Below are positions 7,218 to 14,680 of a stretch of DNA of 32,282 bases, one piece after another. Each line of letters begins with the position of its first letter. Position 1 is the first letter of the stretch. Source of the stretch: a virus. Location of the stretch: IMG/VR virus record IMGVR_UViG_3300048091_000072, positions 1 to 32,282 of that record; one strand, given 5' to 3'. The position numbers and the translations under genes were made by a program. Below the pieces are notes generated by a model. It searched no databases. It had not been told where the DNA came from and saw nothing but the letters and a program-made list of their open reading frames with translations.

Positions 7218-7570
7218 GTTGCGTACCTGATTGCGTAACCCTTCGCGACAACCCTTGTTCCGATCGTCGAAGCTGTAGCCGATGGATTTCTGAAACTAAC
7301 GACAACCTGCCCCACTGATACCGTCACATAGGGATATGATTTGCTGTTCCCTAATCCGTCAGTTTCTGACGATTGAACGTCCTGTGCCCTGGCCGGGATG
7401 ATCATGAACACGCAGTTGGCCGGGTTGAAACCCGGAATGTTCAGCGTGTAGCTGGGAACGGACCCACTGAAATCGATGACACCCTGCCAAATCACTTGAT
7501 AGGTGAAGCTGTTGGTGTCCATCGCGAGCTGACCACTCTCGTTAAAGACACGCAGTCCAAATAGCGCCAT
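7214..7570 (-). CDS. Small tail protein downstream of J
   Basis: A 118-residue beta-rich protein starting MALFGLRVFNESGQLAMDTNSF. The phrase GLRVFNESGQLAMDT resembles WGLRLWDQNGSLCYDS in the next gene (6555-7217), so the two neighbours may share a small repeated fold used to build the tail tip. It follows the J stop by three bases and overlaps the next gene by four. Function is inferred from position only. Confidence 0.6.
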   Translation of the reverse strand: MALFGLRVFNESGQLAMDTNSFTYQVIWQGVIDFSGSVPSYTLNIPGFNPANCVFMIIPARAQDVQSSETDGLGNSKSYPYVTVSVGQVVVSFRNPSATASTIGTRVVAKGYAIRYAT

Positions 7571-7573
7571 TGA

Positions 7574-10500
7574 TTACCCCAGATAGCCGAGACGAACGCG
7601 CAGCACATTGTTGGCGTCGTAGACCGAGACGTTCAGTGAGTTGATCACCAAGCGCCCTTGTCCTGGAACGATGCCGTTAATTTCGAGTGTGCCGTCTTTG
7701 TTGAGGATCCAGCCTTGCTGGCCGGCGATGTAGTTGGTGGAGCTGATGTAGCTGCCGATCTTGGCATTGGTGATCGTCCCATCTTGGATGAACGCTGAGT
7801 TCATGAACACCTGCCCACCCTGAACTGCGAACGGCACCGCGATGGCACCGCCCGCAATGGTGTTGACGATGGCGAAACGGTCGGCACTCACCAGGAACTG
7901 GCTCTGCAAGCCTGCCCCTGTGTTCTCGATGCCAAGCCCGATGCCAGCCGCGACGTACTGCCCATTTGCCGTGACCTGCATCTTCACCGACCACATCGTG
8001 CTCAGCTTGCCTGCCGTATCCGCGTAGGCCGTGGACGTCTGCTGAATGGCCGCCGAGTTTTGCCCGACGGAAACATTTAGCTGGTCGATCTTCGTCGCAG
8101 TCGCCGATTCGTTCGTGGCCACCACCTCTTCCAGTTCGGTGATGTTCGCCGCGTTCTCTCCTATTTTTGCGTCGAAAGTTGTTACGCGCCTTGCCATTGC
8201 TTCGTTCTCGGAGGCTCGAACCTTCGATTCGGATGCGATCGCCGCTGTATTGGTGTAGCTCTTGACCGCGTCCGCAAGATCACCAGCGCCGTCATCGTCT
8301 CGGTAAGAGGCGCGAAGAGCTTCGAAGGCCGTGGCTTGGGCAGTAACAACGCCATCGATCTCGATGATCTCGGCGGTGTTTGTCGCCACCTGCTGCGCAA
8401 GGCCGTTCGCTGTTTCCACCGTCTGGCCAACGTCGAGCCAGTACAGCGGGTTTGGCGGTGGCATGTTGAGCGGTACCGGGCCAGTGGCCTGATAGATCCG
8501 CTTGCCCTGCACTACGAGGTCGTACTCCTCGTAGGTGGCTTCGGGGTCGTAGCCCTTCAAACCATCCAGCGCATCGATCTGCGCCTGCAAGCCTGGGATC
8601 TTGTCGATCTCGTCTCGCAGGTCCTGGCCAAGCTCTGTTTCCGTGATTTGGCCGGCGATCATTTCAAGAATGGCGGCCGCGTCCGAACTGGACTGGCCCT
8701 GCACGCCAAGCCCGATCGGATACCACGGACCAATGTTGCCGATCTTGTCGACGATTCGGCCCCAGAAGTAAAAGGTCACGCCGGCGCGCAGGCCAAGCAT
8801 GGAGAAATCACTCTGCGGATAGGCCAGGTCTGTCAGCTTGGTCGCGGCATCCAGTTCAGTAGTCGGCCCGTACCAGATCTCCGTGCGCTGGCTGTCCTCG
8901 GCGCCAGCAGGGAAGCCCCACTTGAGATAGATGCCGAACAACAGCGGTGTAGCGGTCAGGTAAGCCAGCGCCGGCGGCAGCCCCTGCTTACCGCTTAGGT
9001 TGGTCAGGATCGAGTTGCGCCATGGCGACGTGATGTCGAACGCGCTCACCGCACGAACGCGGGCCACGTAGGCGCCAGCGTAGATTCCGACGACGTCGAC
9101 GTTGGTCATGCCGGTACGCTGCAGCTTGATCCAGTTGCCGCTGTCCTTGCGCCATTCAACGTCGTAGCCGACAGCGCCATCCACGGCCGGCCAGGTGATC
9201 GTCATGGTGGCTACGGCCAGCCCCTGCACAATCGATGAAGTCGACGACAGCGAAACACTCGCCGGCGCCGGAACTACGGTAATTGGGATCACGCTGATCG
9301 GGCGTTCTTCCAGGCGCGCGCCGGTGTCGATGAAAGCGAACTTGCTCGGCTCGAACTGGAGCGCGCTGATTTCGTAGTCACCCTCGGTGGTGCGCTTGGT
9401 GCGTAGCACGCGGTACAGCGGTATGGCCAGATCATCAGCGTCGAGCGCCCATTGCAACTGCGCTACCGGCGGTTCGCTGTAGGCGACCGTGACGGTCACG
9501 GCGCGGCCGTTGACGCTCTGCACGGTACGACCTTCTGCGCGTCCGCCCGGCAGGTTGATGATCAGCCGGTCGCCTGCCTTGGCCTGGGTATCGCGATCGA
9601 GCGTGATCACCCGCCCCGCCACCGCCGAGATCCGGCCGCCCACTTCGCGGCCAGCGAGCAAAGAATCCGCCACCGGGATGATGTGCCCAGGCAACGGAAT
9701 CACGCCCTCCATGCCGGTCTTGAACGACACAGTGCGGTCTTGGTTGTTGCTGAGGATTGCCCACTTGCCACGGCGCTGGGCCTCTGAGGCCCGCGTGCAG
9801 CCAATGGCGCTCAGCTCGGTCGGACGGTCGCCGTAACGGCGTTGCAGATCCAAGTCAGCGAATGGGATGACATCGGTATCGTAGTTGTTCGCCGGGTTGT
9901 CGTAGCTGACCAGCGCCCGGGTGTAACGGGTCTTCGCCGATGCGCTGCCATAGGAGAACTTTCCGTCGATGACGTTGGCACGGGTGAAGACGTAGTCGAA
10001 GTCCTGCGCACGCGGCATGTCCGCCTGCATAACCAGTTGACCTTGCGCCCAGTACGTCATGCCTCGGTAAATCGCCGAGATATCACGCAGCAGCGACCAG
10101 GCATCAGCCTTGCCCTGCAGGTTCATGTCGCAGAGAAAGCGCGGTTCCTGCCCACCGAGTCCGTTCGGTACCAGCTGGTCGCAATACTGGGCGATTCGGT
10201 ACAGCTCCCACTTGTCGACCATGAACGGCTTGATGCGTTTGCCCAGGCCAAACCGATCTTCGGTGCAGATGCCGTAGGTGATCCACGCCGGGTTATTGGT
10301 CCAGGCCGATTTCATCGAACCGTCCCACGTCCCGGTGTAGGTGCGCAGAATCGGGTCGTAGTTGCTCGGCACCATCCAGCGACGGGCATTGCACTCAACA
10401 GTTACGGCCGGAATGTTGGTGAATTGCTCGGCGTCGAATTCGATGTAAAGCAGCGCGGTGTTCGGATAGCGCAGCTTGGCGTCGATGATCTCAGTGATGC

Positions 10501-11137
10501 CGGCGATCAGCATGGTGTCTGCGATCTTGTTGGTGTTCTGATTCGGTGTCAGGCGGCGAACACGGATCTGCCAGCCGGTGGTGGCGTCAGGCAGATCGAT
10601 GCGGTGCGAGCGCTCGTAGCGCGTGGTGGTCTTGCCGTCGACCGCACCCGGATAAACCTGCTGATAAGCGCCACCGTCGGTTGCCAAATCGATCGCGTAT
10701 TCGATGCGGTAGCCGCCTACATTGCTCTCGTCGTCCACTCGTTGCAGAGCTGGCCAAGCGAAGCGGATGCGCACGGCCGACAACTGGGTGTTGGAGATTG
10801 AGCGCACCCAAGGCGAATCGCTACGCAGCTCGACGTTCAGCGACGTTTCACTCTCAACCGCCGGAATACCCGGAATATAGGTCTGATCCACCGAACCCGG
10901 CCGCCAATCCCACTTTACGTTCGGGAAGTTGTAGTTGCCGCTGGCATCGCGAATCGGCGTGTTGTCCAGATAGATGTTGTAATCGGTCGGAACTTCGTCG
11001 AACTCACCTTCGCCCACGGCGATCAGCAGCTTTGCCAGGTTGGTCGAGCGCAGGCTGTCGCTGGCTTCGGTCGGCGACTTCGGCTTGCTGCTGCCGCCCT
11101 TCTCGCCGCTGATATCGATATGTGCTGCTGCGCCCAT
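7574..11137 (-). CDS. J: Host specificity protein J, central tail-tip/receptor protein
   Basis: A 1187-residue lambda gpJ homologue, the central fibre of the tail tip that contacts the receptor. Residues 1-600 form the conserved hub region (starting HIDISGEKGGSSKPKSPTEA). Residues about 620-712 and 714-812 are two fibronectin type III-like domains (for example ITWPAVDGAVGYDVEWRK). Residues about 859-902 (EEYDLVVQGKRIYQATGP to YWLD) resemble a small carbohydrate-binding fold. A helical linker follows, then a DUF1983-type C-terminal region at about 1030-1120 (DRFAIVNTIAGGAIAVPF, FMNSAFIQDGTITNAKIG). GGAGG lies six bases before ATG, directly after a terminator-like hairpin (11154-11177). Length and order after K and I match lambda. 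Confidence 0.93.
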   Translation of the reverse strand: MGAAAHIDISGEKGGSSKPKSPTEASDSLRSTNLAKLLIAVGEGEFDEVPTDYNIYLDNTPIRDASGNYNFPNVKWDWRPGSVDQTYIPGIPAVESETSLNVELRSDSPWVRSISNTQLSAVRIRFAWPALQRVDDESNVGGYRIEYAIDLATDGGAYQQVYPGAVDGKTTTRYERSHRIDLPDATTGWQIRVRRLTPNQNTNKIADTMLIAGITEIIDAKLRYPNTALLYIEFDAEQFTNIPAVTVECNARRWMVPSNYDPILRTYTGTWDGSMKSAWTNNPAWITYGICTEDRFGLGKRIKPFMVDKWELYRIAQYCDQLVPNGLGGQEPRFLCDMNLQGKADAWSLLRDISAIYRGMTYWAQGQLVMQADMPRAQDFDYVFTRANVIDGKFSYGSASAKTRYTRALVSYDNPANNYDTDVIPFADLDLQRRYGDRPTELSAIGCTRASEAQRRGKWAILSNNQDRTVSFKTGMEGVIPLPGHIIPVADSLLAGREVGGRISAVAGRVITLDRDTQAKAGDRLIINLPGGRAEGRTVQSVNGRAVTVTVAYSEPPVAQLQWALDADDLAIPLYRVLRTKRTTEGDYEISALQFEPSKFAFIDTGARLEERPISVIPITVVPAPASVSLSSTSSIVQGLAVATMTITWPAVDGAVGYDVEWRKDSGNWIKLQRTGMTNVDVVGIYAGAYVARVRAVSAFDITSPWRNSILTNLSGKQGLPPALAYLTATPLLFGIYLKWGFPAGAEDSQRTEIWYGPTTELDAATKLTDLAYPQSDFSMLGLRAGVTFYFWGRIVDKIGNIGPWYPIGLGVQGQSSSDAAAILEMIAGQITETELGQDLRDEIDKIPGLQAQIDALDGLKGYDPEATYEEYDLVVQGKRIYQATGPVPLNMPPPNPLYWLDVGQTVETANGLAQQVATNTAEIIEIDGVVTAQATAFEALRASYRDDDGAGDLADAVKSYTNTAAIASESKVRASENEAMARRVTTFDAKIGENAANITELEEVVATNESATATKIDQLNVSVGQNSAAIQQTSTAYADTAGKLSTMWSVKMQVTANGQYVAAGIGLGIENTGAGLQSQFLVSADRFAIVNTIAGGAIAVPFAVQGGQVFMNSAFIQDGTITNAKIGSYISSTNYIAGQQGWILNKDGTLEINGIVPGQGRLVINSLNVSVYDANNVLRVRLGYLG

Positions 11138-11153
11138 GCTTTCCTCCAGGCAT

Positions 11154-11177
11154 AAAAAAACCGCCTCATTGGCGGTT
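11154..11177 (-). terminator. Terminator-like hairpin between I and J
   Basis: 7-bp stem AACCGCC / GGCGGTT with a five-base loop. On the minus strand a run of seven or more T follows, and then ATGCCTGGAGG, the J ribosome site. It is a complete intrinsic terminator in the middle of the tail operon, so J expression must rely on read-through or antitermination. Confidence 0.75.
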
Positions 11178-11195
11178 GCTGTGCTGCTGTCCTGC

Positions 11196-11804
11196 TTACA
11201 CTTTGTCTTCGGCGTAGATAGACGCTGAGATGATCATTCCTCCCCACCGTCGTCTGCCGATGCAGATCGGCACAGGGTTCCCGCTAGCCGTGGTGTTTTT
11301 GGCGCTGCCAAAAGCGTAGGACGGAGAGTTTTCGGGGGAAGCGCTTTGCTTCAGGCCTGAGGCTTGGGGGCTGAGCATTTGAATGACGCCGCCGATCGCC
11401 ATCGACGCGCCGGCCGCATACAAAAACGGCGATGCGGCTGCAAACGGAGTGAATGACAGTACGTAGGCTGCGGCGATCATCACTGTACCGATGATGGTCT
11501 GCAGCCCGCCGGCGCGCTTGCTCCCGGAAATCACCGGAACAATGCGAATTTCACGCGTACCACCGAGATCGAATCCGTCCATTCCGATGTTTGCGCGATT
11601 CCGGAAGATCGCAAACTTCAGTCCAAGGCGCTCCAATCGTTTAATTTCCTCGGCGAAACCATCAACGGTCGCATTGAGCGCACGGAACACCTCCGCGGCC
11701 GATCCGCCGTCGAGAAGGAATGGCTTGCTTCGAAAAAACTTCTTCGCAAGCGAGCCGGACAACATGACTTTCGTCATTGGCGTGTAGGTAATTGCTGAGC
11801 ACAT
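11196..11804 (-). CDS. I: Tail assembly protein I
   Basis: A 202-residue lambda gpI-type tail assembly protein required for tail-tip formation. Residues 1-100 form the conserved domain (MTKVMLSGSLAKKFFRS, FRALNATVDGFAEEIKR). A hydrophobic Gly/Ala-rich membrane-like stretch follows at about 100-140 (TIIGTVMIAAAYVLSF and AAGASMAIGGVIQMLSP). The tail contains YAFGSAKNTTASGNPVPICIGRRRWGG, typical of this family. ATG 11804 is preferred to an in-frame TTG at 11816 because GGAG overlaps the latter. It lies between K and J as in lambda, but separated from K by two extra genes. Confidence 0.88.
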   Translation of the reverse strand: MCSAITYTPMTKVMLSGSLAKKFFRSKPFLLDGGSAAEVFRALNATVDGFAEEIKRLERLGLKFAIFRNRANIGMDGFDLGGTREIRIVPVISGSKRAGGLQTIIGTVMIAAAYVLSFTPFAAASPFLYAAGASMAIGGVIQMLSPQASGLKQSASPENSPSYAFGSAKNTTASGNPVPICIGRRRWGGMIISASIYAEDKV

Positions 11805-11821
11805 GCCATTCTCCAAGCAAT

Positions 11822-11842
11822 AAAAAACCGCCCGGAGGCGGT
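11822..11842 (-). terminator. Terminator-like hairpin before tail gene I
   Basis: 6-bp stem ACCGCC / GGCGGT with a CGGA tetraloop, followed on the minus strand by six T and then TTGCTTGGAG, the ribosome site of gene I. It starts five bases after the lipoprotein stop (11847), so it can terminate that cargo gene while also sitting in the tail operon. Confidence 0.75.
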
Positions 11843-11846
11843 CTGT

Positions 11847-12269
11847 TCAGAGAGTCGTGGGCAGTATGTCGATCTGCCCATCGCCCCCGGTGAAAACTCG
11901 GTATTTCTTGACCGCGCCGCCTTTCACGACCGCTTCCCGCTCCACTCGGGCTGCACCCATGGAGCAGATGCCAGAGCCGGTGTAAGCGGCGCCAACTGAA
12001 ACCGAATCAGGCGGCAGATAGAAAGATGCCTTCTGACCCGGGTCGAGCTTGGCGGCTTGTTTGCCATCGATAAAAACGGCCATTGAACAAAGGCTTCCGG
12101 TCTGCCCAGAGTCGCGGATCACTTGCAGTGTCCCATATGCCCCTGATGGCTTGGCCTGGTAGGCCGACAGCTGACTGGCCGGCGCCTGCTTGGCTTCATT
12201 GGAAGGCGTCGGCGAAGTCGCACACCCCGCCAACAACGCTACCGCCAGCGCTCCTACGATCAGTTTCAT
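11847..12269 (-). CDS. Phage-encoded lipoprotein between tail genes K and I
   Basis: A 140-residue lipoprotein. The signal MKLIVGALAVALLAGC ends in the lipobox LAGC with Cys16. A Pro/Ser/Ala linker follows, then a beta domain containing YGTLQVIRDSG, SMAVFIDGKQAAKLDPG and KASFYLPPDSVSV. This pattern (short ligand-like strand, FIDG, L-x-x-G, LPPD) resembles DUF2846/PEGA-like periplasmic lipoproteins. ATG 12269 has AGGAG eight bases upstream; an upstream in-frame start at 12335 would bury the signal peptide. A lipoprotein inside a tail operon may act in superinfection exclusion by binding the receptor, as Cor-type and Llp proteins do, but that is inferred. Confidence 0.75.
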   Translation of the reverse strand: MKLIVGALAVALLAGCATSPTPSNEAKQAPASQLSAYQAKPSGAYGTLQVIRDSGQTGSLCSMAVFIDGKQAAKLDPGQKASFYLPPDSVSVGAAYTGSGICSMGAARVEREAVVKGGAVKKYRVFTGGDGQIDILPTTL

Positions 12270-12343
12270 GAAGGTCACTCCTGTGGAAATGCTGGCAATG
12301 TAACACCCGCTGGAAGCGTGCAAAAATTTGTGCACCGAAAGGG

Positions 12344-12742
12344 TCAGGGTGCTGCTGTCTGTCCGTGAGGTCTCGCAGGAACCGACTCCATATAGGCTTT
12401 TATGCAGATCAGCTTCGCCGACTTCATAAAGTCCTTAAGATCGTTCTGCCTTTCTTCAGCAGTGTCTCGTACGGGGTAGGTAAGCACCATTCGTGACAAA
12501 CTTTCCCGCATGCTTTTTCTCGCCGCTGATGGCACTTCATATTGGTCCCGATCAAAATAAGGCGGCTCATTTGCCTGCCTACCGAGCATTATCGCGCCAG
12601 CGTCGAGGGCTAGTTGCGAACAATGGTCTATTTCGCCACGACTAAAAACTATCTTCCCACCGTCATCAGTCCAAGCCATTGCAGATGGGGAGCCGAGCAA
12701 AACAGCGCATGCAAGTGCAGTAGTTAGAAGCTTGTCGATCAT
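12344..12742 (-). CDS. Secreted protein of unknown function between K and the lipoprotein
   Basis: A 132-residue protein with a clear Sec signal peptide MIDKLLTTALACAVLLGSPS ending in AMA, cleavage before Trp23. The mature part is helical and contains two cysteines (DHCSQ and LICIKA) that could form a disulfide. ATG 12742 is preferred to a possible start at 12817 that overlaps the K stop, because only the former exposes the signal peptide, although the ribosome site (GGA) is weak. No family is recognised. With the following lipoprotein it forms a two-gene envelope-directed insertion inside the conserved K-I-J block. Confidence 0.65.
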   Translation of the reverse strand: MIDKLLTTALACAVLLGSPSAMAWTDDGGKIVFSRGEIDHCSQLALDAGAIMLGRQANEPPYFDRDQYEVPSAARKSMRESLSRMVLTYPVRDTAEERQNDLKDFMKSAKLICIKAYMESVPARPHGQTAAP

Positions 12743-12816
12743 TGCGATCCATCGTCTGAAAAAGATGAGATTATCACTCGACGGTCTTTGCCTCCACCAC
12801 GGAGAACTCTCCAACA

Positions 12817-13581
12817 TTATGTGTTTAATTCTGCCCCCCTGTGCCTGAGAATCAGGCGCGTACGGTCGAGCCACGGACCGCCCCAAATGATGATTTCGCT
12901 GGGCCTACCGTACAGGTGATGCAGGAGAAACGGGCCGGGGCCGAACGTCGCGGCATCCTCGCCGGGCAAAGCCGGATTGGTGCCGAGGAAGATCCCAGCG
13001 TGATTTGGGTAAACGGTGCGCCCTACTTCCATAACGATCATGTCGCCGCGCTGTGGCTGGTCGACGCGGTAGAAGCCGGCTGCCTCGTAGTTCGCTTCGT
13101 ACAGGCTGGTGTTGTCCTTGCTTTCCCACCAACCATCGGCGCGCTTGAAAGCTTCAAACTCCAGCCCCAATTCGCGCTTGTACCAGTCTGCGCAGACCTG
13201 CCAGCAGTCCCACGCGCCGTGGACGAAAGGCCGCTTCAGTAGCGGCACCTCGCCGGAAGGTATGACCGTCCGAAGATCACCTTCGGGCCAGCTCAGGATG
13301 TGCCAGGGCAACGCAGTCGCTTCGCACATAGCGAGGTCGCGCGGCGAAGGTCGGCTGTTGGCATCCGGATGCGAATGAACTACGCCGATCACCTCGCCGA
13401 AGTCCTCGCCCGCTGCGTATACCTCCGGATCGATCCGGAATTCCTCGTTCGGTTCTGTGGAGACGTTGCGACACGGGTAGTACTGCTGTTTGCGGCCCAC
13501 GGCCAGCAGCAGCCCGCAGCACTCTTTCGGGTACTCGGCGGCCGCATGCGCCTGGATCGCGTTCAAGATGTGCTTTCGCAT
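12817..13581 (-). CDS. K: Tail tip protein K: JAMM peptidase plus NlpC/P60 domain
   Basis: A 254-residue lambda gpK homologue with two domains. The N-terminal MPN/JAB domain has the full zinc-peptidase set: Glu20 (YPKECCG), His69 and His71 (VVHSHPD) and Asp82 (HxHx10D). The C-terminal half is an NlpC/P60-like domain with Cys126 in HGAWDCWQ and His194 in YPNHAGIFLG. These enzymes are thought to process tail-tip proteins and cleave peptidoglycan during DNA entry. The gene follows L by one base and is intact. The position between L and I matches lambda. Confidence 0.93.
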   Translation of the reverse strand: MRKHILNAIQAHAAAEYPKECCGLLLAVGRKQQYYPCRNVSTEPNEEFRIDPEVYAAGEDFGEVIGVVHSHPDANSRPSPRDLAMCEATALPWHILSWPEGDLRTVIPSGEVPLLKRPFVHGAWDCWQVCADWYKRELGLEFEAFKRADGWWESKDNTSLYEANYEAAGFYRVDQPQRGDMIVMEVGRTVYPNHAGIFLGTNPALPGEDAATFGPGPFLLHHLYGRPSEIIIWGGPWLDRTRLILRHRGAELNT

Positions 13582-13582
13582 G

Positions 13583-14332
13583 TCAGCTCCGTGCGATCAA
13601 GGAAACAGCAGGGAAGCCACCGAACGGCAGCGGGTTGCCCTCACCGAATCGAGGAATGCAGCCCCTGCCCAGTGTGGCGTCGCACTCGTCCAATTCAGGG
13701 TTATCGGTGACAACGCCATTCTTGGTCACGTACGGGCCGGTGTAGCCGCAGTTCGGCCCGCGGTAGCCGCCGGTGAGGCACCAGTGGCAAAGCGTCGTGG
13801 CCTGCCGCCCAATCGACTCATTGCCAACATCGCCCGGGCTGGCCAGCTCCCAACTGACGTTTTCCCCGTCCTCGTTCGTCTTCTGGTCGATGTACCAGAC
13901 CTCGATCGTCTCTTGGGTTGGGTCTGCCGTCGGATTGCCTCCCGGAAAATTTGCAGCGTCGAGGTAGCTGCCGAGCGTGTGCCGCATCGTCAGCTTGAAC
14001 TCGAGCAGATCTTCGAACGCCAGACAGAGTGCGGTGATGCGCCCGTTGACGTTGCCAACCGACAGTGTCGGCCGAACCGCAGTGCCGTCGCCATTGGCCT
14101 CGATGCCATCGATCTGCATGGGCCAAGCGCTGTACTCGTTGCCCTGCCAGTAGATGGCCTTCGCGGGTAATTGATCGGCATTGTCGCCGGCGGCAATTAA
14201 CTCGGCCGGCGTGTGCGGTATTGCATGCCCGTGGAAGCGCAGTACGTCGGCACCATATTCCGTGCCGTCCAACTCAAAGAGCAGCACTTCGCTGCCAGGT
14301 TCAAGAACCTGGATGTCACTGATCAGCGGCAT
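13583..14332 (-). CDS. L: Minor tail protein L, iron-sulfur tail-tip protein
   Basis: A 249-residue lambda gpL homologue. The C-terminal region carries the cysteine set Cys182, Cys185, Cys195 and Cys217/Cys225 (LCHWCLTGGYRGPNCGY, DECDATLGRGC). In lambda gpL this region binds a [4Fe-4S] cluster. The N-terminal domain (EPGSEVLLFELDGTEYGADVLRFHGH) is the usual tail-hub fold. It lies nine bases after the M stop and one base before K. Confidence 0.92.
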   Translation of the reverse strand: MPLISDIQVLEPGSEVLLFELDGTEYGADVLRFHGHAIPHTPAELIAAGDNADQLPAKAIYWQGNEYSAWPMQIDGIEANGDGTAVRPTLSVGNVNGRITALCLAFEDLLEFKLTMRHTLGSYLDAANFPGGNPTADPTQETIEVWYIDQKTNEDGENVSWELASPGDVGNESIGRQATTLCHWCLTGGYRGPNCGYTGPYVTKNGVVTDNPELDECDATLGRGCIPRFGEGNPLPFGGFPAVSLIARS

Positions 14333-14341
14333 GGTTGCCCC

Positions 14342-14680
14342 TTATGGTTTGAATGCCCGCTCGAATGTGGCGGTGAGTTTGAAGACCTCGCCGCCCATTG
14401 GTATGGGAGCGGGATTTTTGCAGGTGAACAGTCCGAGTTCGCCGAGCGGCGTTGTCCAGAGAAACGCCTTCGCCCCGGCGTGCCGGTCGAGGAACGCCAT
14501 GATCTGCTGCACCTTGGCCTTGTGGCCGACGCAGGTGATCGGATAGGAGTCCTCTTTGTTGTTCGGGCCGTCGCCGACGTTCTGCGCATAGCCGTTGCCA
14601 AACTTCGAGGTGCGCACCCGATAATTGATATCGGGCGTTTCCCCGCGCTCGGTTGGCCAGGTGAATTTCTCGATGGCCAT
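14342..14680 (-). CDS. M: Minor tail protein M
   Basis: A 112-residue phage minor tail protein (lambda gpM family) that joins the tape measure/tube to the tip. Diagnostic stretches are FTWPTERGETPDINYRVRTSKFGNGYAQ and FLWTTPLGELGLFTCKNP. ATG 14680 shares its A with the tape measure TAA stop (TAATG) and has GGAGG upstream. An in-frame start at 14728 would add a non-family extension inside the tape measure gene, so it was rejected. Confidence 0.92.
   Translation of the reverse strand: MAIEKFTWPTERGETPDINYRVRTSKFGNGYAQNVGDGPNNKEDSYPITCVGHKAKVQQIMAFLDRHAGAKAFLWTTPLGELGLFTCKNPAPIPMGGEVFKLTATFERAFKP

Noticed and set aside
9842-10801. Long plus-strand ORF inside J
   Set aside because: Antisense shadow of a well-recognised gene in G+C-rich DNA.
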